Source: Toxorhynchites rutilus septentrionalis (lineage: Eukaryota > Arthropoda > Insecta > Diptera > Culicidae). Taken from it: DNA of 64,000 nucleotides. Both the position numbers and the translations under genes were made by a program. This document shows, piece by piece, positions 45,801 through 56,692 of the stretch; the stretch's first letter is position 1, and each line of letters starts with the position of its first letter. The stretch covers positions 249,683,494 to 249,747,493 of the forward strand of contig NC_073746.1 of the NCBI RefSeq assembly GCF_029784135.1, in the 5' to 3' direction. The notes under the pieces are model-generated. The model made no database searches and had not been told where the DNA came from. It was given only the letters and a program-made list of their open reading frames with translations.

Positions 45801-46554
45801 AGTGTATATTGCTGAATTGGCAGCAATTCATTGGGCGCTGGACAGCGTCGCCTCACGACCTGTTGAACACTATTACATTGTAACGGATAGTCTTAGCTCT
45901 GTCGAAGCTATCCGTTCAGTGAGGCCGGAAAAGCACTCGCCGTACTTCCTTGAGAGAATACGAGAAATTTTGAGTGCTTTATCCAGACGCTGTTATGTCA
46001 TTACCTTTATCTGGGTCCCTTCACATTGCTCCATTCCGGGTAATGAGAGGGCTGACTCATTAGCAAAGGTAGGTGCAATTGAAGGCGATATTTATCAGCG
46101 TCAAATCGCCTTCAATGAATTTTATTCTTTAGTCCGCAAAAATACCATCGCTAACTGGCAACGCAAGTGGAATGAAGATGAATTGGGCCGGTGGTTTCAC
46201 TCGATTATCCCTAAGGTTAGCCTCAAACCGTGGTTCAAAAGTCTGGACTTGAGTCGGGACTTTATTCGCACCTTCTCCCGACTCATGTCCAATCACTGTT
46301 CGTTAGATGCACTACTCTTCCGTTTCAATTGTGCCAGCAGCAATCTCTGCGTTTGTGGCCAAGGTTATCACGACATCGAGCACATTGTTTGGTCGTGCGA
46401 GGTGTATCTGGTCGCCAGATCGAATTTAAAAAACTCCCTTCGGGCCCGAGGAAGACAGCCCAATGTGCCGGTGAGAGATGTGTTGGCTCGGTTAGACCTT
46501 GATTACATGTCCCATATATATGTTTTCCTTAAAGCTATAGATCTTCGTGTGTGA
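42870..46554 (+). pseudogene. LINE ORF2: APE endonuclease, RT, RNase H, zinc motif; one frameshift
   Basis: I use the ATG at 42870. The APE endonuclease has LQWNCRSL, SETWLS, ILGDFNSHGTAWG and GSDHLPIK. RT follows with FNSYRPIAMLSC, QYGFRRGKGTNDCL, VFLDIKGAFDSVS (motif A), GLPQGSCLSPLLYNF (motif B) and LADDGVVSV (motif C). RNase H has all four acidic residues: YFTDGSTI, IAELAAIHW, VTDSLSS and ERADSLA, plus WVPSHC. A C-terminal C-x1-C-x4-H-x3-H-x5-C cluster (CVCGQGYHDIEHIVWSC) ends the protein. The sole lesion seen is a run of nine A at 44548-44556 where eight would keep frame, giving two overlapping frames (42870-44663 and 44428-46554). This could be a genuine mutation or a homopolymer sequencing error. 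Confidence 0.92.
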
Positions 46555-46843
46555 TTGCCCCTACATCCTTATACCCTCCTTTCCTTCCTTTGTGGGTAAT
46601 TCGTCCCCTTGCTATAAATAGTAGAATAAGTTGAAATGTAAATACACTATAGATATACGAATAGATTTATAAATTGAGTGTTCATCAACATTGTTACAAT
46701 TTCCTTATATCCCATCCTTCTCCTAAAAATATGTCACCCTCCTAAACTCGAGTACACCGCGAGTAATCGGTTTTCCACCTTACTAACCATAGATGTAAGA
46801 AAATTGTTTATATATATAGTTTTAAAATTATATTTAAGAATTC

Positions 46844-46904
46844 GGCTCCTTTAAACTTAAGTAACTGAGCCTGTAAAAATAAACGAATTAAAAAAAAAAA
46901 AAAA
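46844..46904 (+). promoter_or_regulatory. LINE 3' tail with GGCTC/GAGCC hairpin and poly-A
   Basis: GGCTC (46844-46848) and GAGCC (46867-46871) can pair; TAAAAATAAACGAATT and the A-run follow. The SINE at 1594-2079 has the same arrangement. Confidence 0.6.
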
Positions 46905-47285
46905 AATTCAGTTTCCAACTCAAGGAATGATATTGTAGGTCTAATAATTTAAATTTTTCGCGATGTTCGAGGGTTAAATTCTAAAGGTATTCCACAAGTG
47001 GCGCGTTCACTGTTGATATTATTATTGCATTTATTGATTTATATCAAAAATGATCCATACAAGTGTTGACTGGTATTGGTACAATTTGATGAGACTTCTG
47101 CGAAAGCGTCATTGATCAAAACATTGCATTGCATTGCTAATTGGTGGGTTCAATTCATAAAATTTTGTTTGATTTCTAATAATATAGTTTTTGTTTAGTG
47201 AAATACGTTTCATTGACTTGATTATTGAGTCAATGTAGTCATATTCAAATGTTTCAGTTAATACTTGTGGAATTAATGTGGAATA

Positions 47286-48075
47286 CAGGGTGTTCAATAA
47301 GTTCGAACTCACTTTAAAAATGTGTTGAAAAAAATTTAAAATACAAGATATTCTTTTCTGCGTCAATTTTTATTGAGACAATATTGTTTGAAAATCTTTA
47401 CGACATATTAGCTGGGAGCACAGCCGATCATTTTGGACATTGTTCGACTGTTGCAAGATAAAGAGTTTCTCATTAAAAAACACGAAGTCCTGACCTGCGG
47501 GTCGCGAAAGTATCAGTTTGGCTTTGTCCAGCCTCTTCTTCGTTGTAGTCTTCGTTACATCGTGGACCTTGCGTTTCTTGTTGTGGCTTGTCTCCCAGGT
47601 CCTTCGTCATAATGGTATGGACAGTCCCGATCATCACATCCTGGTCAGCTGCGGTCTTTCGGATCGAGCGGTTCATTTTTCGACGAACCCGCTCCCTTAC
47701 CATCTTGATGATAGTTGGCGTCCTCGCCGAACGCGGCAGATCGGATCTCACACGATCCCTGGGCCGAGCCCGTCCCCCGGTACAGACGGATAGTGGTATA
47801 GATGATATTCCGCTTCACCCTGTGGGATTTCAACCGCCGGACTATGTTTTTGACTATGGACTATGCTCGCCTCTCGCAAACAACTTTATTACGAAGTCGT
47901 TGTACTCCTTCGTCGTGCGCGGTAAACAAACAACAAATTACAGCAAGTCGACACAGTGCGTGTCGGTTAACCTATACATGAGGTTAAAGCTGACACCAAT
48001 TCCAATACACAGAATGCACATGGTGCGCACCTACACAACAATGAAAAGTTGTATTCGAACTTATTGAACACCCTG
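47286..48075 (-). mobile_element. mariner derivative (790 bp) with 22-bp TIRs and TA duplication
   Basis: Ends CAGGGTGTTCAATAAGTTCGAA are exact inverted repeats, flanked by TA (47284-47285, 48076-48077). The inside retains only the 5' part of a transposase gene on minus. Internal deletion makes it non-autonomous. Confidence 0.85.
47473..47751 (-). pseudogene. mariner transposase N-terminal HTH fragment
   Basis: The minus frame reads ARTPTIIKMVRERVRRKMNR, SIRKTAADQDVMIGTVHTIM and TKDLGDKP: the paired-type helix-turn-helix that binds mariner TIRs. The catalytic domain is absent; after DKP the frame degenerates. Confidence 0.75.
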
Positions 48076-48839
48076 TATATGTAATGTGGGTGTTATTCAG
48101 CCTTACTTCGGCTTTAGCTTTTGTTGATAATCCTTCGAAAGAAGTGATGTGAATATCGTGATTTTGTAAAAAGGTTGAAATTGTTGTGGTATCCTTTATT
48201 TATAGCAGTTCGCTACTAGGGATTCCGTGTTTGGCCATTAGAATTGTTTCTTCTAAAGTTTCTACCTGATTCTGCAATGAGTCTATGTTGGAGAGAATTA
48301 TCAATTGATTGATTTCGAGGGAATGATTTTTATTCCTTTCATTCTCGATTTATAGAACTTGATTTTTTATTTCCGTTATTTCTTGGATTCGTCTGTCGAC
48401 TGTCGGCTGTCGTCTGTCGATTATTTTAGCTTTTCCAAGTGGTACAATTACGAGTGGGTTGTTCGTAAGGTCGTGTATTTGAATTTCTGCCAGTGTTTGA
48501 GACACGCAGAGGGCGAGTCGGTAAAGATACAAAAAAAAAATTTTATTCGTTTGTAATTTTTCGTAAATTACATTTTTACATTTAAGAATTTTTCTGTTAC
48601 ATATGTATCGTGCTCTTCTTTTACTTTCATAATATTGTATCGACTCTTGCGTTTATTATGGGAATTTGTTTTTTTTATATGCATAAGAGTCTGGCTCATA
48701 ATGTTGGTACATTTTTGGAATGTTTGATTATTTTTTCATTGTTTTGATCTCTTATTATTACTATTTCGTTGAATGACAGATTTTCTCTGTTTTCACCTAT
48801 TTTTATGAATGTATTGTGTTATTGTATCTAGGGACTGCT

Positions 48840-49690
48840 TGTTGAATAAGCAATTTATTGTCATATCTGGATTCAATGCTTATATACATCTGGTAATTCC
48901 TCTAATGGTTGAGTGACTTCGTTCTATTTGACCATTGGTCTATGACCTATTTACTGGTGTTTTGAAGATTTGAATACATAAATTTAATATTTGTTGTTCT
49001 ATTATATTGGAAACGAATGAGCTTCCATTGTCAATGACTATTTGTGTTGGTAAGTTCCAGTCGAATAATAATTGCAATAATACATCTTTTATATCGGTAA
49101 TCTGATGGGACGAATTTTTAAATATTTAGAAAATTTTCTGTAGGAGATATAAAGAGAAAATTAAAGTTGTATACAAAATGTCGATGTGAATAATTTCTCC
49201 AGGATAATTTGGTATTCGTGTTTTTACATGAATAAATTGTTGTGGTTTACTTTCGTATTTTTCTGTTTTTCATATTTCACAATTTCTTACAACTTTTTGT
49301 ATTAATTTATTCATTCCTAGAAAGAAGTACTTTTTTATGATCTGTTGAATGTTTTATTTTGCATTTCAATGGGCGAAATTATGAATGTTTTTAATTTCTC
49401 TTCTAATTGTTGTTCTTCATCATTCAGATCTTCTACTTGTATTTGTGAAAAACTGGCTTGGAAAATTTTGGAATTGGATTGTTCTTTGTACATTTATTGT
49501 ATCATACCCATTGTAGTTTCATTTGTTTTTTAAGTGTAGTGTGTCCACAGAATTTTTCAAAAGAAACGTTTAGTTCATGCGATGATATTTGTTCGGCTTG
49601 AAAAACTAATTGAATTCGACAATCATTGATAGGTGCTTCGGTCGATGAAATGTATGAAGGATCATCATTTCAGCTGAATAAATTGATGGG
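48840..49690 (-). pseudogene. gypsy integrase remnant
   Basis: Minus translation includes WNLPTQIVIDNGSSFVSNII (second catalytic Asp in IDNGS), then TPVNRS-stop-TNGQIERSHSTIRG, where the Glu of GQIERS is the third catalytic residue. Upstream pieces include EAPINDCRIQLVF and FEKFCGHTTLKKQM from the RNase H-integrase linker. Stops after NRS and at RCI show decay. Confidence 0.75.
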
Positions 49691-49710
49691 GTTGATGAGT
49701 TAAGTTGGAT

Positions 49711-50694
49711 GCTCTGCCGTGATCTCGCAAAGTGACGCAAGCGCCAAAATTGACATTTTACTTTTTATGTTATAAATCGATAAAGAATACCAAATCCTTT
49801 CAAACCACTGCGAAGTTTTATAGAAATGTGGAAAAATGACCCCGTAAAAGCTTGAAAACGGAATGGCGTAAGCGCCATTTCCACTGTGATGTGGCGCAAG
49901 CGCCACTTCCCTTATAATGTGACGTGATTTGGAATCTGATGCGATATGATTATTAATCCGTCCTGATGGCATAGAATGAACGAGAAGGGACAACAAATTT
50001 CAAATAACAACATCAATCAAGGGACAAAGCATCTTGACGATGTTCACTTACCTCACTTGCTCAATGTCTTTTTCGGATGAATTGAAGCTGAGAGTTGAGA
50101 GAGTTGGGTAATGTCTAAAATCTCCATCGAAACGCATCTTATAACAAAACTCAGAACATCCTCGCGTAAACTGTATTTTCTTTACATCGGATAATTTCGG
50201 ACGGAATTATCTTATTCAACACGGATGTTTTCAATTGCATTTTGGATTGGAATAGAAGATGCTGTCCATAGTTGTTACAATCGGGCTCTCAACTACGTTG
50301 GCCCGCTCGACACACGCTACAAAGACGGAAAATGTGTAGAACTCTTCTATCTGATGCTACCTCATGCTCCACTCAACGGTGGCATGTTGTAGAAAATATT
50401 TGGAAACAGATTCTCCCATACTTTGATGGATGAACGCCAATCGATTGTATAAACAGCGATTAAAATTTGCTGTTTTCACAACAAATTGGCGTTGGTAACA
50501 TAGCTTAAATAAAACTGCATTTCTTCAAAAATCGAGCAGATGGCAATGTTTTTCCATCAATTGTACACAATTTGTACAGATCAGATTTTCGTAATGTACG
50601 CGTGTGCTGATTATAGATGCAATTTTGCGAAAAGTCTCGTACTGAAAATTTCACCCTCTGGCGCATGCGTCACTTCGCGAGATTACGGCAGTGC
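49711..50694. mobile_element. About 1-kb element with 36-bp imperfect TIRs
   Basis: Left end GCTCTGCCGTGATCTCGCAA...GACGCAAGCGCCA and right end (inverted) GCACTGCCGTAATCTCGCGA...GACGCATGCGCCA. GTTGGAT lies at the left edge (49704-49710) and 8 bp beyond the right edge (50703-50709), a possible but imperfect target duplication. It interrupts the gypsy-type element between RNase H and integrase. Two GGCGNAAGCGCC palindromes lie at 49864-49877 and 49891-49906. No transposase. Confidence 0.65.
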
Positions 50695-50702
50695 TATACT
50701 AT

Positions 50703-51140
50703 GTTGGATTTTCCAGGTTTTTAATGCATTTCATAATCATGTTCTTCCAAAAATGAATTCAAGCGTTTTAGTTTGGCATTGATGGTTTTTGGTGATAGCG
50801 TGAATGTTAGTGGTTGATGATCAGTGTAAATTTTTAATGTTGCTCCGTATATGAAGTTTTATTTGATGCATGCCTAGTGAGAATAAAATGTTTTCCAAAA
50901 TCAGGATAGGCTAAAACGTCGTTTGAAGATGAAATACTTTTTAAAGCTTGAAAAGCATCTCGTGCTTCTTCATCTAATTTTAATGAAAATGCTTTAGATT
51001 GATTTTTTGAAATTTGGCGATGGCCATCCTCCCCTCTTAAAAGTTTTGTCAAAGGTTTTGCAGTTACTGCATAATTTTTGATAAAACGTTTGTAGTGACC
51101 AGGTAGTCCATAAAAAATGCTCTTCATTCTTTCAAATTAG
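50703..51140 (-). pseudogene. gypsy RT thumb / RNase H remnant
   Basis: The minus frame reads FYGLPGHYKRFIKNYAVTAK, PLTKLLRGEDG, LDEEARDAFQALKSI, VLAYPDFGKHFILTRHASN and, after a shift, TDHQPLTFTLSPK ... FLEEHDYEMH ... KPGKSN. This is the RT-RNase H connection of Ty3/gypsy elements. The normal ADALSR that should follow KPGKSN is disrupted by the TIR element at 50694. The catalytic RT core is missing upstream of 51140. Confidence 0.85.
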
Positions 51141-51149
51141 TTGATTCTG

Positions 51150-51190
51150 GGTACTGCCACTGGGAACGTTAGTGCCATCCAAGAAGAAGA
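51150..51190 (+). mobile_element. SINE 3'-end fragment
   Basis: CCACTGGGAACGTTAGTGCC followed by ATCCAAGAAGAAGAAGA matches the end of the SINE at 9582-9836 (CCACAGGGAACATGAACGCC, ATTCAAGAAG). Confidence 0.6.
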
Positions 51191-51239
51191 AGATGTTTGA
51201 TTGAAATATGTGTTTTAATTTTTTGAAACCCCCCTCCAT

Positions 51240-52215
51240 TCCAGAGGAGGAAGGGGTGTCATACCATCATAGAAACATTTCTCATACTCAAAAACACTCA
51301 CATCCCAAATTTGGTTCCGTTTGCGTGATTGATTCTCGAGGAATGCAGCCCCACTTAGGGTGGGGGAGGAGTGTCAAACCACCATAGAAACGTGTATTGC
51401 CCCTTACAACCTCCATTAGGGTGGCAGCGAAAATGGTCATGTCGAATTTCAAAACCCAACCATGTACATTTTGTTTATTGGCCCGAAAAAATGACCTGTG
51501 AAATTTCAGCTCAATCGGACACGATTCAGGGGTGCCTCAAAGCGCTCAAAGTTTTGATTTTTTGATCGTCGAAAATCTTCCAAGGGGGGAGTAAAGGAAA
51601 TTTGGAACATCGAAATTTTTTTTTCGATGCCAAATGACTTAAAAATGCATGAAACGAGATCTGATGTTATCTCGCAAAAAAAATTGGACAAAAATCGAAG
51701 TTTTGGGACTTTGTGTGCTTTGAGGCGCCCCTAAATCATGTCCGATTGAGCTGAAATTTTGCACAGGTCATTTTTTTGGGCCAATAAATAAAATGTACAT
51801 GGTCGGTTTTTGAAATTCGATGATGATATTTTTTCCATACATCCATTGCCACCCCAACCTTTATATACCAAAATTGGTTCCATTTGCTTGATTAGTTCTT
51901 GAGTTATGCAGAAACTCATGCTTCATCTGTATGGTAGCCCCCTCTCTTCCTTAGAGAGTGGGGAGGAGCGTTGATTTACGATAGAAACCTCCACATGTCA
52001 AATTTGGCTCGATTTGCTTGATTAGTTCTCGAGTTCTGCAGAAATTAGTGTTTAATTTGTATGGCAGTCACCCCTAAGAGAGGGGGAGGAGTGTCGAACC
52101 ACCATAGAATCGTTCATCGATCCCTAAAACTTCTATATGCCAAGTTTGATTACATTTTATTGATTAGTTCTTAAGTTATGCAGAAATTTATGTTTCATTT
52201 GTATGGCACTTAGTG
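51240..52215 (+). repeat. Array of about 140-bp units with internal inverted repeat
   Basis: Units share ACCACCATAGAA, CCAAATTTGGTTCCATTTGC, GATTAGTTCTCGAGTTATGC, AGAAATTTATGTTTCATTTG and a CCCCC...GAGAGGGGGAGGAGTG step. Within it, 51461-51547 and 51719-51808 are inverted copies (GACCTGTGAAATTTCAGCTC against GAGCTGAAATTTTGCACAGG). Reverse-oriented units lie at 55980-56210. Non-coding. Confidence 0.65.
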
Positions 52216-52939
52216 AATATTACGGTGAGCGATTCATATGATAATTGAATCGGATCGCTCGATGGAATTGAAATATGTTGTTATGTTGATGAAATTCTTT
52301 GAAACTATTTGCTGTACAAATGATTGATGACTATAATATAGTTGAACCTCCATATTGCTTCGTATATTCTGACAATGCTTTCACGAGGAACTGCACAGCA
52401 TGTACTTCCATTAAGGTAATAAGAATTGTAAGAAAATTGTAAATTAATGAATCATTTATAAATGAACCAAACATCGGCAAACCCATCAATGCCTACGATT
52501 CATCATACACTCATCTCTCGAACAATCTCCCGAAGGTTTGCCCACCACTGTGAAAACCATTTCAAATCATTAATAACTCATTGCGTTGGCTCCAATGGAC
52601 CCTTAACAAGTTGTACTATTTTTAGTCATTATTAATAGCACCAAAACGATCATGTTGAAAGCTGTTCATGATTTATAGTATGAGAGAATAGGTCTATGCT
52701 CGGCGATTCGGTATGTGCGTTATTCGAAAACGTGCAGCTAAAGCTCGCCAATTTGTATGTATAAACACTGAGCGCGAATGCGTGGGTGGGTGTGCATTTC
52801 GCCGACCTCCGATGGTGTCAAATACGTGCTTGCTGGTCGTTGCGCAATTCAATTCCAAGCATAGTGCTGCGGCTCCGAATGTCAGCCACTAAACTGGAAA
52901 TAAAATTGAAAAAAAAAGAAGCTGTACGAAATAGATTAC
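52216..52939. other. Unassigned DNA
   Basis: No gene or known repeat recognised. Confidence 0.25.
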
Positions 52940-53070
52940 GTAGAAACATGTTTTTGGAGTACCACTAGTTGGAACCCGCTCATTATTATTGCTGCTGTCA
53001 CTGTCCGAAGCGGGATTGATGAATGGTTCGTTCGATCTGAATTCGAACTTATTTCTAGCGACAAGTGGCC
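52940..53070 (-). other. Candidate internal exon, minus strand
   Basis: Between a good acceptor (minus TGGTTTTCGACAG|GG) and a moderate donor (TAC|GTAATC) the minus frame is open, encoding VARNKFEFRSNEPFINPASD then SDSSNNNERVPTSGTPKT. A competing 99-codon frame exists on plus (52989-53288). No domain and no linked exon seen. Confidence 0.2.
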
Positions 53071-55089
53071 CTGTCGAAAACCACAAAACAGCCGTTGTGT
53101 TTCAAAAATGGATCAATAGTGCGGACCCCGAGACGTTGTATTGCATGTTTCCAATCAACCCAGAAATGTCGCACGATCATAACGAAATAAGCTGTAGAGT
53201 CCATGTTGTAAATGAGTCGATCGCTTTTATGATTCATTGTTCGGCGGTATTGGATGGCGGGCTTTTACGATATGTTTCGAAGGTTTAAAATAAAGTTCGA
53301 ATTGCGAAAAAGACACTAAAAACATCCATGATTTCTGTTTTCCGATCGCAAATCCAAAACTTGCAAGCTCTTCTGTCAATTATTGACAGACGTTGTGCCA
53401 ACAAATTGCAATAAAATAAACCTAGAGCGATTATCCAGAGCCCTCGCTTCAAGTTGAATGTCAGTTATGGATATTGATTTCATTGCGACTTTCTCCCGGG
53501 GGTCAAGGTAGACACATCGAACACTACGTGCACCAACAACAACAAACCGGTGAGCTTAAAACAACTCAACTCAATTGAAATAATCATCGATTGGACACAT
53601 TCATGTTTCGAACATTTTACTGCGATGTCGAATGGTGGATATCGATCTCTTGAAGACTACTCTCGAGTGAAACCCATCCATGCGCGGTTGACAACCAATG
53701 CTAAATGTCACCAGAGCAATTCTTGCTATTATTTACAATCTTTTTGTTATTAATAATGCTGTTTCAGCTGTCGTTAATGGCGGCGGTAGACTTTTTTCAG
53801 CACCGAAAGTGATCACGTTTCTGTTTTCGTTTTTATTTTATTGCACTCCCGGGTGGCTTGGGGTTATTTGGAGATGAGTGCAAATCGAAGTGAAAGTGAT
53901 TTCTACACATGTTCCGTAATGTTTCGGAATTCAACCTGCTGAATCAACTAATATTTTCACATGAATACATTGTTGTCACAGTCAATAGATCGCAAACCCA
54001 AGTAACGAATAATAAAAATAACGCACTCAGTAATCGAGCTGATTGCGTAAGCCAGTCAATAAGAGTTTTCTTCCACCCCAACATGTTAAGAGCTTTCACA
54101 TCATTAAACAAATATTCAAAAGTTATTTACAATGCTTGCACCTCTTTGCAGTGCTCTTACTACTTCAAATTCCCACAACGCACACAAGATGTGTGTGCAA
54201 ACGATTCAATAAAATAATTACTGAGTACTTACGGTATGGTACAACCTCAAGCCTTATTTTATTTTGGGCATGATCAAGGTGTAGATCCGAAGACAGCATC
54301 GTGCGTGGGAAGCGACTGTCGAAGCACACCTGTTTACGGATAATTTCAGCAGCCAGGTGCCACCATAAGTATTGTTTGACCGAATTGTTGGATCATATAT
54401 TATGTGATGGATTCCTTGAGAGTTAAAAAAAAATTCAAGGAATGTATGGATATTTTTGGGTTGAATAGTGTCGAAAATCAATTCAATCTGTTCGCGAATA
54501 AAACCCAAGCAGGAGGACCGAACATTATTGCTTTGTTATAAATCTAATTTTGGAAACAAACAACAAGCCTTGTGTGAGGCTTCGATTCAAAATTTCGCTA
54601 TATAAACTTATTGTGAGTGGTGAATCGATATCAATTATTGCTAGAACTTATTTCAATACCATGAAAGATTGATAGTTGAACAATTTTTATTCCTATAATT
54701 TCAGGTGAGCGATGCGGGATTGACAGAAAAGAATTACATAAGATGGCAACAAGACAATACGGTAAATATGTATTTCGAGAGTTCATACTACATGCGCTGA
54801 AAAGTTTCATGTATTGATACATAGATGGTATCGTAGTGGGAAAATAATATTTTATTTAAAAATAGAATGGTGGGTCCAAAAAACGATAGCTTTGTAAGTT
54901 CGTCGAAAGCATTGTTTACGGAAGACTACAAAATAATTCACCAATCCACGAATCCAATAATGAACAAATTATGCTATGCAGCACCTTTCGCATCTTTTTT
55001 TTGTATCGATCATGTGTTCCATGTAACGGAGAAACATGTTATTTGCAAGTGAATTATGAATCTTGAGCGAAAATTGTATCTGAAAATAA
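53071..55089. other. Unassigned DNA
   Basis: Apart from the plus frame ending at 53288 mentioned above, no recognised genes or repeats. Short frames at 53909-54217 and 54254-54508 lack motifs. Confidence 0.25.
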
Positions 55090-55287
55090 ATTTATATAAT
55101 AATGACGAGTTTTGGTAGAAGTAATAGGAAATCTATAGTAAAATTAAATTGTAAAGAATTAGAAGAATCAATCAATGGAGAGTTCTGCGATTGAACCCAC
55201 GAACGTTCGCTTAGTAAGAAAACGTGAATGTGCGAAAGAATTAATATGAATTTTTTTAGAGTAACGAAGTTCGTCGGTTCAGCTAGT
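55090..55287 (+). mobile_element. CAGCTAGT-terminus repeat, copy
   Basis: Inverted relative to 22295-22445 (GAGTTCTGCGATTGAACCCA, GAACGTTCGCTTAGTAAG). It ends AACGAAGTTCGTCGGTT then CAGCTAGT at 55280-55287. Confidence 0.6.
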
Positions 55288-55979
55288 TCAGAATAAATAT
55301 TTAGCATATTTTTTGAAATCCTCATACATTACTTTAAGAGCATTGACGTGAACTTGAACTCTCGAAATTTTTTTTTGTTAAAAAAAAAGTTTTTTTGGCA
55401 CTTGGTCGTTTTTTCGCCTAAAATCGTTTTTTTAGATAACTGTAAATCTCGACGTGTCATGCAATTTCAAGACATTTGGCATCAACAATTTTTTTCTAAA
55501 ACCCTGATTTCTGGTGTTTTTTCGGTTTTCCAAAAAAAATATCAGATTTTAACGTCTGCGACACCAGTAAATGAAGTCCGAATGAGCCAATATTTTCCAT
55601 AGGGTATATTATCGAGCATCATGTTCCGAATGAAAAATCTAGATAACTATTTTTATTGGCATCCACAACCATACTTTTCGTTTTGTACTCCGAAAAAAAA
55701 ACTAAGTCCCACAGTGTCGATTTTTTACAAAAAAATTTTTTTGAGTTGACAAGATCTCGCCGTTTCATAAAATTTTAAGACATTTGCCATCAGAATTTTT
55801 TTTCGAAAACCCCGATTTCCTTTACTCTCCCCTTGGGTGATTTTTCTATTTTCAAAAAACTCAAACTTTGACCGTTTCGCGCCATTCTCCCTTAAGTCCG
55901 ATTGAGCTGAAATTTGGCATAGGGTGTTTTTTTTTAGGTGGTGAACATTTTGTATAGGGTAACTTTCTGAAATTTTGGG
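55288..55979. repeat. T/A-run-rich repeat internal region
   Basis: Many TTTTTT/CGAAAAA tracts. TCCGATTGAGCTGAAATTT at about 55894 is shared with the inverted repeat at 51719-51808, so this belongs to the same family as the 51-52 kb array. Confidence 0.45.
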
Positions 55980-56354
55980 ATCGATTTTTCCCCATATATT
56001 CATTGGCACCATACCGCTCCCTCCTCTCTAAGGGGGGGGGGGCGCTGCCATACAAATAAAACACACATTTTTACATTACTCGCGAATTAATCAAGTAAAT
56101 GAAACCAAATTAGGCATCTGGAGGTTTAGGGTGCAGTAAATGTTTCTATGGTGGTTAGACACTACACCCCCCTCTCTAATGGGGGGCTGCAAAACAAATG
56201 AAACTCAAAATAATTTTAAAGGGTAGATCAGAAAATCAATCAATGAAAAGTTTTGCGATTGGATTTATGGATGTGCTTAGGCTTAGTAAGAAAACATGGA
56301 TTTGATAACGAAAAATAAATTTTGGGCGGGACGAAGTTTGCCGGGTCAGCTAGT
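55980..56354 (+). mobile_element. CAGCTAGT-terminus repeat, copy with reverse array units
   Basis: Begins with reverse-oriented units of the 51-52 kb array (CCATACAAATAAAACACAC, TCTATGGTGGTTAGACACTA). It continues through GTTTTGCGATTGGATTTATG and ends GGGCGGGACGAAGTTTGCCG then GGTCAGCTAGT at 56354. Shows that array and terminus belong to one element family. Confidence 0.6.
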
Positions 56355-56692
56355 ATACAATAAAAACATTGGTTCAAGTGACGAACCAGCCATAAAGGCT
56401 AAAATTCACTATAATACAGCAAAAAAAAAAATCTCGTCTTGGAGTAGGAACGTTTTTAGGGAGATGACCCAATTATTCTGACTGAAATTTCCGGTCAACC
56501 AGTTCGATATATTCTTGGAAACGAGGACATATAAGGGGGTGGCCCTTGTCCATCATCTTGAATACAAGTTAGCGAAACAAAGCGTATGTGAAAACTATCG
56601 GATGATTGGAAAGTATGCATGAGAGCGTGCTTCAAACTAACCCTGAGTAAGCCGAAGGTAATCGGAGCGTTAAGGCTAACTCCTTCAGCCCT

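Larger units (their letters stand above)
42342..46904 (+). mobile_element. I-superfamily LINE, 5'-truncated, with TSD AATTCAGT
   Basis: The element ends in a poly-A run (to 46904) and is flanked by AATTCAGT (42334-42341 and 46905-46912, partly ambiguous with the A-tail). The 5' end cuts into ORF1. ORF2 carries APE-type endonuclease, RT and RNase H, the I/Loner/R1-side arrangement. The 3' UTR of about 330 bp closes with TTCGGCTC...TGAGCC and an A-rich tail. Confidence 0.92.
47107..48600 (-). pseudogene. env-like remnant, broken
   Basis: Minus-strand pieces on both sides of the mariner insertion (48078-48600 and 47107-47285) show features of the insect errantivirus envelope family, which is related to baculovirus F proteins. 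These include a heptad-like stretch IDSLQNQVETLEETI before KHGIPSSELL, and an asparagine/isoleucine-rich segment after the insertion. Several stop codons (for example at about 48350 and 48199) and the insertion break it. Assignment rests on position after integrase and on this local pattern. Confidence 0.5.
46913..51140 (-). mobile_element. Decayed gypsy-type (Ty3) retroelement with env-like region
   Basis: Minus-strand order is RT end, RNase H, integrase, env-like, matching errantivirus-type gypsy elements. It is interrupted by a 790-bp mariner derivative and a roughly 1-kb TIR element. The LINE at 42342 sits at its downstream edge. Many stops and shifts are present, with no gag, protease or most of RT. 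A possible LTR promoter lies at 41947-41980. Confidence 0.75.

Noticed and set aside
51506..51919. Minus frames in the 140-bp array
   Set aside because: Repeat DNA with inverted arms; frames not conserved between units.
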